Shown: positions 50,997 to 61,385, numbered from the stretch's first letter. The stretch is 64,000 bases of DNA from Pseudorasbora parva (GCF_024679245.1 NC_090186.1:35414946-35478945); one strand, 5' to 3'. Made by a program: numbers and translations. Notes: generated by a model not told the origin, from the letters alone.

Positions 50997-52283
50997 TTAC
51001 CCCCCCTCAAAGGAGTGGCTTCCAGACACTCCAGAAGCAGTCACGGAGGGAGGTGAAGCGGTGGCGGAACAGGGGGAGGGTTGGAGGGTCAGGAACGGAC
51101 ACTGGAAGCAGGATAGGACCTGGGGCGGATCGGGCGGGACTGGAGGGACAGGCCAGGGCAGCCCAAACAGTTCAGGAGGCCAGGGCGGCACAGGCTGGTC
51201 ATAGGTCTGTGCATACAGCAGGCTGCTGGGCTGGGGCAAAGACTGGTAGTCGGCTTGTGAATTCTCCGGACTCTGTGCTCGGGCCGGAGCCCTCTCCGGA
51301 CTCTGTGCTCGGGCCGGAGCCCTCTCCGGACTCTGTGCTCGGGCCGGAGCCCTCTCCGGACTCTGTGCTCGGGCCGGAGCCCTCTCCGGACTCTGTGCTC
51401 GGGCCGGAGCCCTCTCCGGACTCTGTGCTCGGGCCGGAGCCCTCTCCGGACTCTGTGCTCGGGCCGGAGCCCTCTCCGGACTCTGTGCTCGGGCCGGAGC
51501 CCTCTCCGGACTCTGTGCTCGGGCCGGAGCCCTCTCCGGACTCTGTGCTCGGGCCGGAGCCCTCTCCGGACTCTGTGCTCGGGCCGGAGCCCTCTCCGGA
51601 CTCTGTGCTCGGGCCGGAGCCCTCTCCGGACTCTGTGCGCGGGCCGGCCACGGCAAGGGAATGCACTTGGTCAGCTCAGGACACTCCTCCAAGACTACCG
51701 CAGGCTGCTCAGAAACAAGCCCTGAGTCCCCAGAGGAGATCCTGTGTTTCTCCCAAGCACGTAGTACCGCTGCCACAAAGAATCCCAGCACAGCCCTCCT
51801 GGCTGTGTCAGGACTCGGGATCTCCAGACTCGGGACCACCGGAACTGGGACCACCGGCACAGGGTCCACCTGACCACGAACCACCCGAACTGGGACCCCC
51901 GGCACAGGGACCACCGGCACAGGGACCACCGGCACAGGGACCACCGGACTCGGGACCACCGGACTCGGGACCACTGGACTTGGGACCTCCTCCACCGAGA
52001 CCCTGGCCACCGGGATCTCCGACTTGGTGAATCCCGCCATCCAGTCCCATAGCTTAAGAGCATGAGCCGCGTAGCTTTCCAAAGACCCATCAGAATCCCA
52101 GTCAGGCATGCATGACCGGAGGGGCTCTGACAATCCCCTCCGAAAGAGGATCATCAGGCATGCCTCGCCCATCTGAGTCAGACGAGCCAACCTGATGAAC
52201 TCACACACAAAGTCCTTGGTGCTGAGCTCTCCTTGCTGGAGCCGCACTAATCTCCCCGCTGGATCCCTAAGTGGGTCGGTCAT
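50997..52283 (-). CDS. Gag-like ORF with decapeptide repeats (nested LTR element)
   Basis: 428 codons. The ATG is two bases after the 5' LTR and the TAA abuts the 3' LTR. Residues ~14-55 (RLVRLQQGELSTKDFVCEF, then MILFRRGLSEPLRSCMPD) follow the pattern of the capsid C-terminal part of Tf1/sushi-type Gag: xLxQGxxSVxDYxxEFRxLA...FxxGL. A Pro/Val-rich middle with PVVPSPVVP-like repeats follows, then 12 copies of a 10-residue unit (ARAQSPERAP), then a Pro-rich tail. No zinc knuckle, protease, RT or integrase is present. An in-frame ATG at 52367 within the LTR could add 28 residues. Whether it is translated is unknown. Confidence 0.65.
   Translation of the reverse strand: MTDPLRDPAGRLVRLQQGELSTKDFVCEFIRLARLTQMGEACLMILFRRGLSEPLRSCMPDWDSDGSLESYAAHALKLWDWMAGFTKSEIPVARVSVEEVPSPVVPSPVVPSPVVPVPVVPVPVVPVPGVPVRVVRGQVDPVPVVPVPVVPSLEIPSPDTARRAVLGFFVAAVLRAWEKHRISSGDSGLVSEQPAVVLEECPELTKCIPLPWPARAQSPERAPARAQSPERAPARAQSPERAPARAQSPERAPARAQSPERAPARAQSPERAPARAQSPERAPARAQSPERAPARAQSPERAPARAQSPERAPARAQSPERAPARAQSPERAPARAQSPENSQADYQSLPQPSSLLYAQTYDQPVPPWPPELFGLPWPVPPVPPDPPQVLSCFQCPFLTLQPSPCSATASPPSVTASGVSGSHSFEGG
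51271..51648. repeat. 30-bp minisatellite, 12 identical copies plus a partial
   Basis: The unit starts CTCTGTGCTCGGGCCGGAGC and ends CCTCTCCGGA. Copies 1-12 (51271-51630) look identical; the last is partial and changed. 30 is a multiple of three, so the array stays open in several frames on both strands and accounts for the long + strand ORF at 50936-52030, which I reject as a gene. Confidence 0.97.
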
Positions 52284-52284
52284 T
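52275..52284 (-). promoter_or_regulatory. Predicted self-priming primer-binding site
   Basis: Minus-sense AATGACCGAC starts one base after the 5' LTR and is exactly complementary to GTCGGTCATT at 52460-52451, near the predicted RNA start. Tf1/sushi elements are known to prime reverse transcription with their own RNA 5' end. No tRNA-type TGG site is present here. The start codon of the ORF lies inside this site. Confidence 0.65.
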
Positions 52285-52285
52285 C

Positions 52286-52675
52286 TGTCAGGGAACGGGG
52301 AATAAACAGACGGCAGGCAGAGAAGCGGGATCCAAATGCAGGGAAATTTAATAACCAAAACAATCAAAAATCAGGAACAAAATAACACTGAGCAAACGAA
52401 AAGAAAACACGGGGAACAGAGAACTGCGAAATACCTGCATAACAGCAAACAATGACCGACAGAGAACAACTGATTCACAGAGGTATAAATACACACCAGG
52501 GAACAAGGCTAATAAGATAACAAGGGGAGTGGTAAATGGGAAACACCTGGGAAAACTAATCAACATAAAAAACTACAAGAACTACAAACTACACAGGAAA
52601 GAGGACACAGAAAATTGCACAGATACCTTCAACATAAAAGTCCCACAGAGTGCCAGACACTAAACAGATGTGACA
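52286..52675 (-). repeat. LTR of the nested element (5' LTR in its own sense)
   Basis: 390 bp. Minus sense carries TATTTATA (52491-52484), a predicted start of R near 52460, and ATTAAA near 52352-52347 as a possible poly(A) signal. Confidence 0.9.
52484..52491 (-). promoter_or_regulatory. TATA box in the nested element's 5' LTR
   Basis: Minus-sense TATTTATA, 31 bases upstream of the sequence GTCGGTCATT at 52460-52451, which is therefore the expected RNA 5' end. Confidence 0.6.
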
Positions 52676-52680
52676 GAGAC

Positions 52681-54321
52681 AAAGTGACAAATTGGCTGAA
52701 GTCACTATCTAAATTATCCAGAGATTCCCTCATATTTCTGAAGGCAGAAGGGCGACCAAAAAGATAACTTCTAAAAGAAAAAGTTTTATTTTTATTTTTC
52801 ATCCCTTAAATGGATGCAGGACATTAGATGTCTAGTAATAATGTCTAATTAATGTTAAAGGAGCAAGTGACTTTAAGTTTTTCGGTGTGACTGGGATTGA
52901 AAGATGAATAAAATAATATTTTGGTTTCTGTAGAGCAGTAGAGATAAGACTGAAACAATAATGATCACATGGTGCATCTGCACTGGAGACTATTTTGATA
53001 AAGAATAATCTGACAAGTTAAAATGAGAGAGACATAGCCCTAAAGATTAATGTTGTGAAAATAAAACTTCTGACAGAATTTATGAACACTTTAAGTCAAA
53101 TTAAGTTAATATAAATTGAACTATGAATGCTTTTCAAAATACAGATTGTTTTAAAACAGTTTTAAATAAATTGATGATGACAGTACAAATTTGAATACTT
53201 TATAAAGTAATATGGGAGATTAAGGAAATTTGTAAGTTCTTGGTAAAATTATAACAATTTTGGTGTAAGTGGCAAAGGAAGGCTAGTGAGGATTTGATGA
53301 GAAGTATCACTGCCAGATGACATAAATCAACAGGGTTAAGATTTTGGTCATTTGGAGCTTACGCCTAAAGAGTTTTAATGGACAAGACATTGAAAGGAAA
53401 AATGTTACTTTAAAGGAAACCCTAATGAATTGATTTTGAATGGTTTACTAAATAACATGGGTTGGAAAAGTTATTTTGAAAAATAATTGGTATTGAGTAT
53501 GATTAAGCACAATGTCACAAGATAAAGATGTGAACAAGGTGGTTGAATGTAATACAAATGGATAATTATGTCGTTTTGATGAAGTTTTCAACATTAACAA
53601 TTTTATGGTTATGTTCATTTAAGTTAAAAATGATGTGGGCTATCATGAGTGAAAACTGGATTTGATGGAAAAAGCAAGTGTAACAAAAAGGTTTGAGTAT
53701 GTGGAAATCTATGTGGAAAAGAAAAAGATGTGTTATGAAAATGGGTTTAACAAGAAGGTTCTTGAGTAAAATCAGGGAAAGCGATTGAAATGGATGTTAT
53801 GTACATGTTTGAGAAAGAAATTAATAGGATGTGTAATTAAGATGGTACATGTATGTAGACTGTAAACTGAAGGATGTTTTATGCAGAGACTGAATGTAAT
53901 TGGATGGATTATGATGCCTATTTATTTTGTTTATTTTTATTTCGGACCACTATTGTTTTGAAGATGAAAAAGGTCTGTGTTTGAAAGAAGTGTATTTAAA
54001 ATCCCTAATTTTAGATGAGATATCTTGGTATTTCTAATGGGGTGGTATTTAACATGGGGTGCTAATGTAGTATGTCCTCTTGAGGATGAATGTGTGCTTA
54101 TTGTAATCAATCAAGCCATTGATAAAACCAAATTAGATGAGATTAAATGAGATTAATAATGGTTGAAGTTAAATCCCTGAGGGGAAAAGAGATTTTTTTT
54201 TTTTTTTTTCAAAGATTATAAACTAAAAAGGGGAGGGCATTGAACATTATGAAGCGGCCTAAAATTGGTAGACCAACTTTAGGGGGTCATTGGGACCCCA
54301 AAATTGGCCTTTAGGAGGGAG
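52681..54321 (+). other. Interior of the 9.2-kb element, right part
   Basis: A/T-rich, no recognised frame. Ends with CTAAAATTGGTAGACCAACT, GGGACCCCAAAATTGGCC and the purine tract AGGAGGGAG beside the right LTR. A T homopolymer lies near 54194-54209. Confidence 0.6.
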
Positions 54322-55345
54322 TGAAGGGGGGATTTTGAAATCCACTGCCGCTTCAATATACCTGTATATATTTATATCCTAATTAACTTCATAATCAAAA
54401 CTTTAATCAATATTTATCCTATATTATTATAATGATTCTATCCAGTTGTGATTTTTCTTTGTTTCTTGTTTTCTAAAGTGTGTATTTGGTCTCTGAGGAG
54501 TGACTGAGGGTCTGGCCTAGAGATGTGTGATGTGTCACTAAACACTGGCAACAAGGTCATGTGTTTGGATTTTGGAGGTATCACACACCCCTAACATGTC
54601 AGGAGTGCAGCAACAGGGTTTGCTCACTTAGCCCGGCTTCCAGATATGAAATATGGATTTGTCTTTCATTTAATTTATGTTTTATTCCTTTTATATTTCC
54701 TTTTACTGAAACACTAAAGACTCAAGATGAATATTGCCTGTACTATATTGTGTGTTCCTCTCACTGAAAGAAAGCACATGTTATCAGTATGTTTTGGTAA
54801 GAACTGGAGCTTAATCAGCTCCAACCTTGGAGAGACTGTGCATCTGTGTATGTGCGCAATATTCTGTGTTACAGATCAGAATGGTGTTCAATGGGCACCC
54901 TAAGCGATGGGTGGACTTGTTGTTCTGGGCAAGCTGGCGCCTGCTCCAGATCTGGAAGGTCACTACGGGCCTAATTCTGGGTGAAAGCATCAACAAGTGA
55001 CACGTCAGTGCAAACGTGCATTAGATTAACTGACTCGAGTGGAAATTTACCATGACTCTGCATTGTCTCTGAGCCAATCAGAACCATCCACATTGCAGTA
55101 ATGACGTGGATAAGACCTTGAAAACGGTATAACTGTTGGGACAATTGTATGTACGATAGGGCGAGGCAACGAGACGGTGAGAGAGGGAGCGCGGCCTACG
55201 AACTCCTTGTGAGACTTGAAGCTGGCTTCTGCTTTTGAAACTGCAAACTATTCTAAGTAAATTTTTCTTTTAATTAATTGCAATCCTGACTCTGTCTTCA
55301 TTTCTTCACTACTGGTCCTGGGTCATAAGCTGTTAACCCCTAACA
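54322..55345 (+). repeat. Right (3') LTR of the 9.2-kb element
   Basis: 1024 bp, collinear with 46102-47128. Followed by the GATG duplication. Confidence 0.9.
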
Positions 55346-55349
55346 GATG

Positions 55350-55679
55350 CAACTATTTTATGTACTATTTTATTTTATTTTATTTACGATTGTATGTACA
55401 AATGATGTACAGTCTGCTTACACCCATAACGAATATGCAGTTAGGATTGGGGTTAGGGGTGGACCTTCATGCTAACGGTTTTCTAATAATCATAAGTTTT
55501 TGTACAATTCACAATGTACAAATTCATACAGTTTTCCTATTAGGTTGAAAAATGTTGTTCTTGTCCTTGAATTTATTATGTTATTTCTGTCCAGAGACTA
55601 GAGACATTAGACAAGAGTATTTGGTAAGATAGCCAAGTATTTGAATGTTGAGCAGCAAGGTCATAACCATTCAAATCTT
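55350..55679. other. Intergenic, nothing recognised
   Basis: No supported feature. Confidence 0.4.
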
Positions 55680-56005
55680 TGTTCTGAAATCGGCCCATCC
55701 CAAGTTATTTTCTTTTTTTATGAAAACTATTCTTGTCGCTTCATAAAATTATTGTAATTATTCATAAAATTACATAAAATTCATAAAATTACTGTCGTGA
55801 GATGGGCTTTGTAACGACGTCTTTAGTGTCTTTTCTGGGTCTTGAGAGAGGAAATGACATTGGTGTCAATGAAAGCCTGTCTGAGCCTTTTGAATTTCAA
55901 CAATAATATCTTCATTTGTGTTCTGAAGATGAAGGGAGGTCTTACGGGTGTTGAACGACATTAGAGTAAGTAATTAATGACAGAATTTTCATTTTTGGGG
56001 GGAGC
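55680..56005. repeat. Fragment of the TAGTTCACCC-family MITE (right half)
   Basis: Matches the right half of 44161-44795: CTTGTCGCTTCATAAAATTA, GGAAATGACATTGGTGTCAA and TTCATTTTTGGGGGGAGCAA at its end. Confidence 0.6.
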
Positions 56006-56097
56006 AAACGAGTGGAGGCTTGTGGTACCCTTGTAGGCTTGTGGCTTGTGGCATGAAATCCCTCTCCTGAACTTTTCATTCATTGTTTCCTTGTTGG

Positions 56098-56385
56098 TGG
56101 AACGATCTTCAGTCCTCCATACGCACGACAGAATCACTCACTTTATTCAAAAGACAGGTAAAAACTCATCTCATCCATGAGCACTTAATCTTATAATAAT
56201 TTTTTGAAAATTTGAACTATTCCTCCTCTACTTTTTTCTCTTTTCCCTCCCTTTTCTGGTTTTGCTATATACGCTGAGTAATATTCAAATGTTTTAATTA
56301 AGTCAGATCTTTTCCTGTACTCCTCAGTTGTAAGTCACTTTAGATAAAAACGTGTGCTAAATCCATAAATGTAAATGTACGGTCA
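56098..56385 (+). repeat. 5'-truncated LINE 3' end
   Basis: Frame from 56098: WNDLQSSIRTTESLTLFKRQ then VKTHLIHEHLIL and a stop. This is the C-terminal pattern (WNxLPxSIRxxxSLxxFKxxLKTHLF) of many fish LINE reverse-transcriptase proteins. The 3' tail has AAGTCACTTTAGATAAAAAC and repeated AAATGTAAATG, as in teleost LINE tails. Only the last ~35 codons remain. Confidence 0.7.
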
Positions 56386-58229
56386 TTATCATTCTCTCAA
56401 TAGAGTGACTAATGACTATTATCTGTCCCATGTTCTCAGGACAAAACAAGCACAAAACAGAAATTAAAATAAGCTGAAAGCAACGAAATATCAAGATATT
56501 TATTTTTTAAATCACTCCTCCAAAACACCTGAAACTAAATTTGAGCTTAATTTGAACCATTTTGGTCTATTGTTTATCAGTGTGATAAATCAATAAATTC
56601 TCTGCACAGTTGGCCAGTGACAAAATGCATATGGAGTTGTTTACCAGTCTCTTCTCCTCTTGAATTCATCCCAGCGCATAGCATTTTTCTGGCATAGTTG
56701 TCTTTGTTTAGCAATCACATTCTGATTAAACAAAATGGGGGCAGAGGGATTTTTGTGTTGTGGCTTTTTTTTCTTTCATTTTTTTTTTGCAAGGTAACAT
56801 TTGAAGATGAGATGTTTCTTACAGATAGTCAAAACCACAACCACATCATTTTCCTCAGTTGATCAGCAAACGTGCCATAATATTACATGTTCTCATTTGC
56901 CATTGGTGTTGTTATTGTTAACTAAAAAAAAAATGTAAATTGATTGTAATTGATTAAATATCAGATGGAAAAACATTTTGGTACATTTAGCCTTGGCAAC
57001 TGGCTGAAATAAATAAGCTGAAGTTGAAGAACTAAAAATAGAAATATATTTAAAAAAATAAGCTAATTCATGATATTGATAAATAATAAATACTATACTA
57101 TTAAATACATCATATTAAAATAATACTTTAGAGGTTGTCTTTCATTTTTGTATATCCATTTGGAGACAATGGCAATGCTCAAAAGCTACAGTATTTGTCA
57201 GGGTGATCACATTCCATCAGTATATTATCAGCTACACTTACGCAACAATGAACATGGTTTATTTAAAGATTGAGGATATTGTAGTCTTGAGTTGGTCATC
57301 TAGATTGAGTTGCCATCTCACAATGGATGATAAGTTTAGGAGGTTCACGGGGGTTTGATAAGAAAGACGCTGGTCTGTTTCTCATATGAGGTTCATGCTA
57401 GATTGTTAATAATGCACAACATAAATTAAAAATGACTTTCCTAAGACAGCACAGTGTTTCTGACAGAAGATATTCTGCAAGTAGATAAGGAAGGGGTTGA
57501 GGAAAGTCTAAAATACAGACATTACTCTTTAGAAAGGTACATATTCCTGTTTTCCTTGGGCTTTTATCAGCTGCTTGTATCCTTTGTGCAGAGAAAAATT
57601 GCCTTTAAGCATGACAGGATACATGTGGGGGCCTTTTTTTAGACTGAGCCATTTCATCAAAAGTGATTGATTCGGTGGCTATGACTGTTTGCACTGAGGA
57701 CTCCAGAATAATAATAGTTGGATTGATTTGTCAGAAAAATTACAATCAGTCTTTATTTCATTCGCAAATAAATTATTTACAGTACAGTCTAATAGTACAC
57801 CATATTGATGACTCTTGGCCTCATGGGAGTGTTAAGACCTTTTGGAATGTACTTCATCATGTTTTTGTGAAGAAACGTTGTTTTTGCTCTCAAAACAAGA
57901 GGGTTGAGGGCACTAAACGATTTCACATACAATAGCACTACTTAGTGGCTCGTTTTCTGAACTGCCTCTCATGTGGTTCCATGTTTCAAGCTAGTGAAGC
58001 CAGTGAAGTTATTTTATTGCTGTAACTGTAAGATATCCTGACATCTGTTTTTTATGTTTCAGACTGCTTATTTATGAGCAGGATGAAAAGGTTCTTGGCT
58101 CTTGGCTTGTTTTGACAAGGTTTTTAAAAGGTAGTATCGGAGAGGTTTTTACAAAAGGCAAATCTGTTTGTGGTGGCACACAGTACAATAGCTCTCAAAA
58201 AATAATAGTTCAGGATTGAAATTAGTTGG
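56386..58229. other. Intergenic, nothing recognised
   Basis: Short frames at 57454-57642 and 57663-57935 have no motif or splice context. Confidence 0.4.
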
Positions 58230-58771
58230 TTAAAGGGGTACTTCAGCGCTTGGAAGATGAATCTGTATTTAAACTGGGTCATCAATGTAGTAGAAATGTG
58301 AAATTATTTTTGAATTTGGTCCTTTCTGGACTGAAATAAATACAGAAAATGTATTTTTGTCTCATGGGGATGAAAGACTACAACTCCCAGAATGCTTCGC
58401 TGCCCTGTGAGGCCATTCCCAAAGCCACCAACTTCATTACTGTGACTGAGTCGGAGAAGACACTACAATTAAAAACTGAACGTGTCTGTTCAATATAATG
58501 AGTGAGTCACCGTGCGAGTATCACAGCACTGAGCACTAACTGCAGGAGTCAGATAAATGAGCTGAGCTCTCGTGATGAGAGCTGAGGTAATCGCGACTAC
58601 ACTCGCGGCATACATTCACAATGCGAGTTAAGTCTGGCGCGTTTCAGTTCATGCTTTTGCAAGCTTAACTTTCATAGAAATTAATTTGAGAAGTTAAAAG
58701 ACTTACATTGCTCACCATAGCTCTGTTTAAATGAGTGCCTGTAGCTGCGAGCTGTGTAATCTCCCACCCCC
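58230..58771 (-). mobile_element. Truncated TTAA-family element (TTACTTCAGCG family)
   Basis: TTAA at 58230, then AAAGGGGTACTTCAGCGCTT. It follows the 41643 copy in reverse to GCTGCGAGCTGTGTAATCTC, where a Tc1 fragment begins. Confidence 0.75.
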
Positions 58772-58772
58772 C

Positions 58773-59084
58773 AAGTTGGCAACTTCTGCGCACTGTGCGC
58801 CTCAGCATTTGCTGACCCCTCTCTGTGATTTTACATGGCCCACCACTTCGTGGCCGAGCTGCTGTTGTTCCCAATTGCTTCCACTTTGTTATAATATCAC
58901 TAACAATTGACTGTGTAATATTTAGAAGTGAGGACATTTCACAAATGGACGGGGTGGCAACCTATCACGGTACCATGCTTGAATTCACTGAGCTCCTGAA
59001 AGTGACCCATTGTTTCACAAAGATTGACTTCAATGACACCGGAATTCAATGATTTGGAGGGGTGTCCCAACAACATAGTATATA

Positions 59085-59085
<1 letters not shown>
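58773..59085 (-). pseudogene. Tc1-like transposase N-terminal fragment
   Basis: The minus strand frame reads MSSLLNITQSIVSDIITKWK then QLGTTAARPRSGGPCKITER, the helix-turn-helix and GRPR-like part of Tc1 transposases. The outer end near 59085 has the family terminus (TTGTTGGGACACCCCTCCAA inverted). The catalytic part is absent. Same family as 21786-22700. Confidence 0.8.

Positions 59086-59157
<72 letters not shown>
59086..59157. repeat. (GT)n(AT)n microsatellite
   Basis: GTGTGTGTG followed by about 64 bp of TA. The intact Tc1 element follows directly, and a short TATATATATA resumes at 60786. Confidence 0.95.
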
Positions 59158-59160
<3 letters not shown>

Positions 59161-60785
59161 TCTTGTTCAAAATAATAGCAGTACAATGTGACTAACCAGA
59201 ATAATCAAGGTTTTTAGTATATTTTTTATTGCTACGTGGCAAACAAGTTACCAGTAGGTTCAGTAGATTGTCAGAAAACAAACAACAAACAAGACCCAGC
59301 ATTCATGATATGCACGCTCTTAAGGCTGTGCAATTGGGCAATTAGTTGAAAGGGGTGTGTTCAAAAAAATAGCAGTGTCTACCTTTGACTGTACAAACTC
59401 AAAACTATTTTGTACAAACATTTTTTTTTCTGGGATTTAGCAATCCTGTGAATCACTAAACTAATATTTAGTTGTATGACCACAGTTTTTTAAAACTGCT
59501 TGACATCTGTGTGGCATGGAGTCAACCAACTTGTGGCACCTCTCAGCTGTTATTCCACTCCATGATTCTTTAACAACATTCCACAATTCATTCACATTTC
59601 TTGGTTTTGCTTCAGAAACAGCATTTTTGATATCACCCCACAAGTTCTCAATTGGATTAAGGTCTGGAGATTGGGCTGGCCACTCCATAGCATTAATTTT
59701 GTTGGTTTGGAACCAAGACTTTGCCCGTTTACTAGTGTGTTTTGGGTCATTGTCTTGTTGAAACAACCGTTTCAAGGGCATGTCCTCTTCAGCATAGGGC
59801 AACATGACCTCTTCAAGTATTTTAACATATGCAAACTGATCCATGATCCCTGGTATGCGATAAATAGGCCCAACACCATAGTAGGAGAAACATGCCCATA
59901 TCATGATGCCTGCACCTCCATGCTTCACTGTCTTCATTGTGTACTGTGGCTTGAATTCAGAGTTTGGGGGTCGTCTCACAAACTGCCTGTGGCCCTTGGA
60001 CCCAAAAAGAACAATTTTACTCTCATCAGTCCACAAAATGTTCCTCCATTTCTCTTTAGGCCAGTTGATGTGTTCTTTGGCAAATTGTAACCTCTTCTGC
60101 ACATGCCTTTTTTTTAACAGAGGGACTTTGCGGGGGATTCTTGAAAATAGATTAGCTTCACACAGACGTCTTCTAACTGTCACAGTACTTACAGGTAACT
60201 CCAGACTGTCTTTGATCATCCTGGAGGTGATCATTGGCTGAGCCTTTGCCATTCTGGTTATTCTTCTATCCATTTTGATGGTTGTCTTCCGTTTTCTTCC
60301 ACGTCTCTCTGGTTTTGCTCTCCATTTTAAGGCATTGGAGATCATTTTAGCTGAACAGCCTATCATTTTTTGCACATCTTTATAGGTTTTCCCCTCTCTA
60401 ATCAACTTTTTAATCAAAGTACGCTGTTCTTCTGAACAATGTCTTGAACGACCCATTTTCCTCAGCTTTCAAATGCATGTTCAACAAGTGTTGGCTTCAT
60501 CCTTAAATAGGGGCCACCTGATTCACACCTGTTTCTTCACAAAATTGATGACCTCAGTGATTGAATGCCACACTGCTATTTTTTTTGAACACACCCCTTT
60601 CAACTAATTGCCCAATTGCACAGCCTTAAGAGCGTGCATATCATGAATGCTGGGTCTTGTTTGTTTTCTGAGAATCTACTGAACCTACTGGTAACTTGTT
60701 TGCCACGTAGCAATAAAAAAATATACGAAAAACCTTGATTATTCTGGTTAGTCACATTGTACTGCTATTATTTTGAACAATACTG
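59158..60785 (-). mobile_element. Complete Tc1-like transposon with ~220-bp inverted repeats
   Basis: The outer ends are CAGTCTTGTTCAAAATAATA and, inverted, CAGTATTGTTCAAAATAATA, flanked by TA on both sides. Arms 59158-59378 and 60570-60785 are near-perfect reverse complements. The only gene is the transposase on the minus strand. Total 1628 bp, the usual Tc1 size. It sits inside an AT array, the TA-rich target expected for this superfamily. Confidence 0.93.
59461..60456 (-). CDS. Tc1/mariner-family transposase, DD34E, uninterrupted
   Basis: 331 codons with no stop or shift. It begins [20 protein letters not shown]. Residues ~1-100 form two helix-turn-helix regions with a basic RRGRKRK stretch (51-57), which should bind the inverted repeats. 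The catalytic triad is D144 (LWTDESK), D235 ([11 protein letters not shown]) and E270 ([11 protein letters not shown]); 34 residues separate D235 and E270, the Tc1 signature. [16 protein letters not shown] gives the glycine-rich box. It ends CGHTTKY, near the family's normal length of about 340. The ATG chosen is the first in frame with a MGRS start, common in this family. The element is therefore a candidate active copy; activity is not shown by sequence alone. Confidence 0.95.
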   Translation of the reverse strand: MGRSRHCSEEQRTLIKKLIREGKTYKDVQKMIGCSAKMISNALKWRAKPERRGRKRKTTIKMDRRITRMAKAQPMITSRMIKDSLELPVSTVTVRRRLCEANLFSRIPRKVPLLKKRHVQKRLQFAKEHINWPKEKWRNILWTDESKIVLFGSKGHRQFVRRPPNSEFKPQYTMKTVKHGGAGIMIWACFSYYGVGPIYRIPGIMDQFAYVKILEEVMLPYAEEDMPLKRLFQQDNDPKHTSKRAKSWFQTNKINAMEWPAQSPDLNPIENLWGDIKNAVSEAKPRNVNELWNVVKESWSGITAERCHKLVDSMPHRCQAVLKNCGHTTKY

Positions 60786-60787
60786 TA

Positions 60788-61385
60788 TATATATATAACT
60801 ACTGCTATTAGTAGAAGTATACATATTGGTATGTATGTGAATACATTTACATATGCATATACTCTAAAAACTTTTACTATGATTTACTTTTTTTTGGTGA
60901 AACATTTTAGCTCTTAAAAATATTGATTAAATTTACAAGCAATGAAATCAATTGCATACACCATGTGAAATAAGTAAATGTAAGTAAAATAAAGTTGATC
61001 TGAGTTAAATAGGCATAACAAACTTGTAGCCAATCAGCAGGTAAGGGGCGTGTCTATGGTGAGAAGAGAGGCCCAATGCACGTCATTATTCAAAACACAC
61101 GAGTCACACAGGACGGACATTAGCCAAGAAAGAACGACTATATGCTGCTTTTGCTTGAATATGCTCATGTGTCATGTTCGCTTGTTTGTCCATTTGCGAT
61201 CGTATTGTCGCTCACTTCAACGATGATAAAGACCCGTTCATTTCCACACCAGATGGAGCATCTAAATCCCTTCAGTGTTTCAAGGTTTCAAGCGTCAGCT
61301 CACAAAATTTGTTCGACAGGTAAGATACTATACTCCTTACATACCGGTATGTTTGTTTCCTCTTTACATCTATATTGCCCATCCG
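60788..61385. other. Intergenic, with a possible decayed exon
   Basis: 61100-61320 is richer in G/C than its surroundings and ends in CGACAG|GTAAGA, a donor-like junction, but no long frame links to a known family. I do not call a gene. Confidence 0.3.

Larger units (their letters stand above)
50607..52675 (-). mobile_element. Compact Tf1/sushi-like LTR element, single-ORF, nested
   Basis: Two 390-bp LTRs (50607-50996, 52286-52675) differ at one position by eye. They begin TGTCAGGGAA and end ACAGATGTGACA on the + strand. GAGAC is duplicated on both sides (50602-50606, 52676-52680). Transcription sense is minus: the primer site follows the right LTR and the purine tract lies next to the left LTR. 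The interior is only 1289 bp and holds one ORF from edge to edge. Loss of pol makes it non-autonomous. Confidence 0.88.
46102..55345 (+). mobile_element. 9.2-kb non-autonomous LTR retroelement, host of a nested element
   Basis: Two direct repeats of ~1025 bp start TGAAGGGGGGATTTTGAAAT and end TTAACCCCTAACA (TG...CA). GATG flanks both outer edges (46098-46101 and 55346-55349). A purine tract AGGAGGGAG precedes the right LTR. TGGTGGAGGATGCGGG starts 4 nt after the left LTR and may be a primer-binding site, though I cannot match a tRNA. By eye the LTRs differ by three substitutions and one 3-bp indel, so insertion is recent. The interior, about 5.1 kb after removing the nested element, has no recognisable gag, pol or env and no frame over ~110 codons. 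It therefore looks like a large non-coding derivative mobilised in trans. Confidence 0.88.

Noticed and set aside
50936..52030. 364-codon + strand open frame with SPDSVLGPEP repeats
   Set aside because: It is antisense to the LTR element's Gag-like frame and stays open mainly because the 30-bp minisatellite is a multiple of three. It begins inside an LTR and has no recognisable domain.
59671..60241. Plus strand frames of 139 and 112 codons
   Set aside because: Shadows of the intact Tc1 transposase on the opposite strand.
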